From Bettongia penicillata ogilbyi (lineage: Eukaryota; Chordata; Mammalia; Diprotodontia; Potoroidae): DNA of 64,000 bases. The notes under the pieces are model-generated. The model was not told the origin of the DNA and did not search any database. It saw only the letters and a list, made by a program, of their open reading frames with translations. This document shows positions 61,783 to 64,000 of the stretch, piece by piece (position 1 is the stretch's first letter; every line of letters starts with the position of its first letter). The stretch is from contig JAJHZJ010000061.1 in the NCBI GenBank assembly GCA_023548195.1, forward strand, positions 9,465,378-9,529,377, written 5' to 3'. Position numbers and translations under genes: made by a program.

Positions 61783-61899
61783 AATATTATATTCATAGAT
61801 ACTAAATATTTATACTCTTTTTTTAAACTATAGACCACACAAGAATCATATCAATGTTGCCTAAAGAACAATAGTCTAACAGGTTACTTCGTTAGGGAA

Positions 61900-62690
61900 G
61901 CGTTCCATTCCTGACTTTCATTAGACTATTGCAAAAAGTCTCCTAACAAGTCTTCTTGCCTCCTTTCTCTCCCTACTATAATTTATACTTAATTGTGTAA
62001 CTGATCTAATCTTTACTATAAATTATGTCCTAATAACTCCTCTTGTTTCTATACCTCTCCCTCCTCCTCTCTGTAATCCATTTTTAGCACTGCTGCCAAT
62101 CTAATTTTCTTAATGTAAATATGGTCCTCCAAACAATCCTCTGTGGTCAGTCTTCATTGTTTCCATCATGGTTAATCCTTTGCCTGGCATTCGAGGTCTC
62201 CTATAGTCTAGCACCACCATACTGTTACAGCTTAATGTCTCATGCAGACCCTGCCACCTGCTTTACTCTCCAGCCAAACTGGACTACTCATTGTCTCTCA
62301 GAGAGTCTTGCTCTCTTCTGCCTCCTATGCCTTTCTTAAGCTGTTTCCTAGTCTATAATGTTTTATCTGTTCTTATTCAGCTTTTGAATTTCTAATTCTC
62401 CTTTAAATCCTAACTCAAATGCCACCTCCTTGAAATTTGTTTCCCTAACCCTTCTTCCTCTAGAATTTACAGCCATCCTCACAAAGCACTTTGTTTTGCC
62501 ACCTCTCTAATGCACTTTTATTTTGTATTATTTTTATCTGTATTTGTATATTTCTCCTCCACTCCTATAAGATCATAAGCTCCATAAGTGCAAAATTTTG
62601 CCCCTGAATTTAATGGAATTTTGTATCTTCTTTAGCACTTAGAACAGTGGTCTGCAAACATTAGACACTTAATATTTGTTGAATTGAACA
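61900..62690 (+). repeat. Long L2 3' end downstream of UBL3
   Basis: actattgcaaaaagtctcct, atggtcctccaaacaatcct, ggtctcctatagtctagcac, tcataagctccataagtgca, ending near ttgttgaattgaa: about 790 bp of ordered L2. The 72-residue open frame at 62121 belongs to it. Confidence 0.8.
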
Positions 62691-62804
62691 GTAGCTACTT
62701 AGAAATTGCTGAATAGGATAAAGAAATTAATTAGAGAAACAATTAGTATACTCAGGTAGTTAAATAATAGATATGCCTAATGAACAAACTTCAATAGTAT
62801 TAAG

Positions 62805-62910
62805 TACCCATTTTTTGCAGATCTCTGTTCTAAGAACTAGGAGAGACAATGAAGTCACATAAGATGTGCCCACCCTCAGAGAGGTTACAATATTAGTAGG
62901 AGGATACAAC
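62805..62910 (-). repeat. Antisense L2 3' end
   Basis: taagtacccattttttgcag and ccaccctcagagaggttaca. Confidence 0.5.
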
Positions 62911-64000
62911 ACATACATAACTGTAACACAAAACTATGTTCCTTCTTCCATTTATTTTTCAAAAATAAATGTGTAATCAATACTTAGGTTAAAATGAAAA
63001 CACCAAAATTTTTTTCTTAATTTAACATTGAAAGCTAAGACAAGTATCCCTTTAGTATTTTGTGCTACATCAAAGTTTATATACGATTGGATCCTCCTGA
63101 GGTCTCATTGCCAAAAATGACACCTCACCATTGCCTCGTGGTTCTAGTTTCACTGGAACCAAAGTAGTACCACCAGGTATATAGGCATTTAATTTAGCCA
63201 GTAGAAGCCTTGATTTTGGTTTTTCAGTTATGCCTTATTGTCCTTGAATAGTTTTAGCCTCCTATTGGAATAAATACAGTTCTCAGTATGATAAGGGTCT
63301 TGGTCTTTACAAAAATGTCAGTATTCTTTTGGAGTCTATGGTGACTGTGTGGTTTCTATTTCAGGGAAATTATATCTTCTCTTGATACTGAAAAGGCCAA
63401 AATCTAGCATTATCATGCATATTAAATAAGGCTTACCACTAACACTGAATTTTAGTTTTAATAGGATCACCTTGACCAAAGTTAATAGTATTTTTCTGTT
63501 AGCTGAGTGTAGTATATAATGTTTAATGTGAAATGAGATTAAAATTTAACCCCTCCTTTTTTGAATAATTTCCACATATACTTTTGATGTATTTTCTTCA
63601 TCTTTTTTCACTTTTTATTATTTACCATTTTTCTTCCTTTTTGCAATTCTGCTAGTCAGTCCTTCAGAGAGATTCACCATTGGTGTCAGTTTCCATTAAT
63701 TAAGGAATTTTGATAATTGAGCCTAACTAAAAAAAAAATAGAATCTTCCATTCCCATATTTTGTTAACCTCCTGACTAGTCACATGATTGTTTTATTGAA
63801 CTAATGGTTTGACTCATGGGAGTCATCATTATTTGATATGGGAAGAAGATGGTTTTCTTCTGTGTTCTATCTTTAAAATTCTTGAAGTTGATTCCAAGCA
63901 GGTCTTCAACTCTTCCCACTATTTCTATTGTTTAATTGATTAACCATAGTGTATACATTTGGTTTGATATTCAAAATTACCAATAAAGTAGCTAGAACAG
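62911..64000. other. Downstream flank, no feature recognised
   Basis: AT-rich sequence; no exon, RNA gene or repeat I can name. Confidence 0.45.

Overview
This window reads as nuclear DNA of a mammal, most likely a marsupial. It is AT-rich, has no dense coding, and contains a split gene with canonical GT-AG introns. It is packed with old L2 and MIR-type repeats, full-length tRNA-headed SINEs of a kind I associate with marsupials, marsupial-type L1 fragments, and two ORF1-only LINEs (HAL1, 'half-L1'). The species cannot be fixed from the sequence.

The only protein gene I can support is UBL3 (membrane-anchored ubiquitin-like protein 3), on the + strand. Four coding exons are present at 51496-51604, 56951-57037, 59100-59177 and 59777-59829. 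They join in frame to give the last 108 residues of a protein usually 117 residues long. The first exon (about nine residues and the start codon), the 5' UTR and the promoter are not here, so positions 1-51495 are read as intron 1. A 3' UTR of about 1.7 kb follows, with several poly(A) signals; the best is at 61523-61528.

Layout: 1-23.9 kb is intron 1 filled with L2, MIR and SINE copies, an L1 tail and one hAT-like element. The block at 23.9-30.3 kb is one antisense retrotransposon insertion bounded by a 16-bp target-site duplication (15/16 match). It carries a HAL1 body at its 5' side, and a second, younger HAL1 has inserted inside it with its own duplication. About 0.95 kb of non-HAL1 sequence lies between the outer HAL1 body and the outer poly(A) end, which suggests a 3' transduction. 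The stretch 30.3-51.5 kb is more repeat-rich intron 1. UBL3 exons 2-5 and the 3' UTR occupy 51.5-61.6 kb, and 61.9-64 kb is downstream flank with L2.

UBL3 makes a ubiquitin-fold protein held at membranes by its cysteine-ending tail (CCVIL), with a role in sorting proteins to small extracellular vesicles. I found no new defence, biosynthetic or regulatory system. The nested HAL1 pair with its possible transduction is the most unusual structure. Repeat family names come from recognition by eye, and repeat boundaries are approximate.
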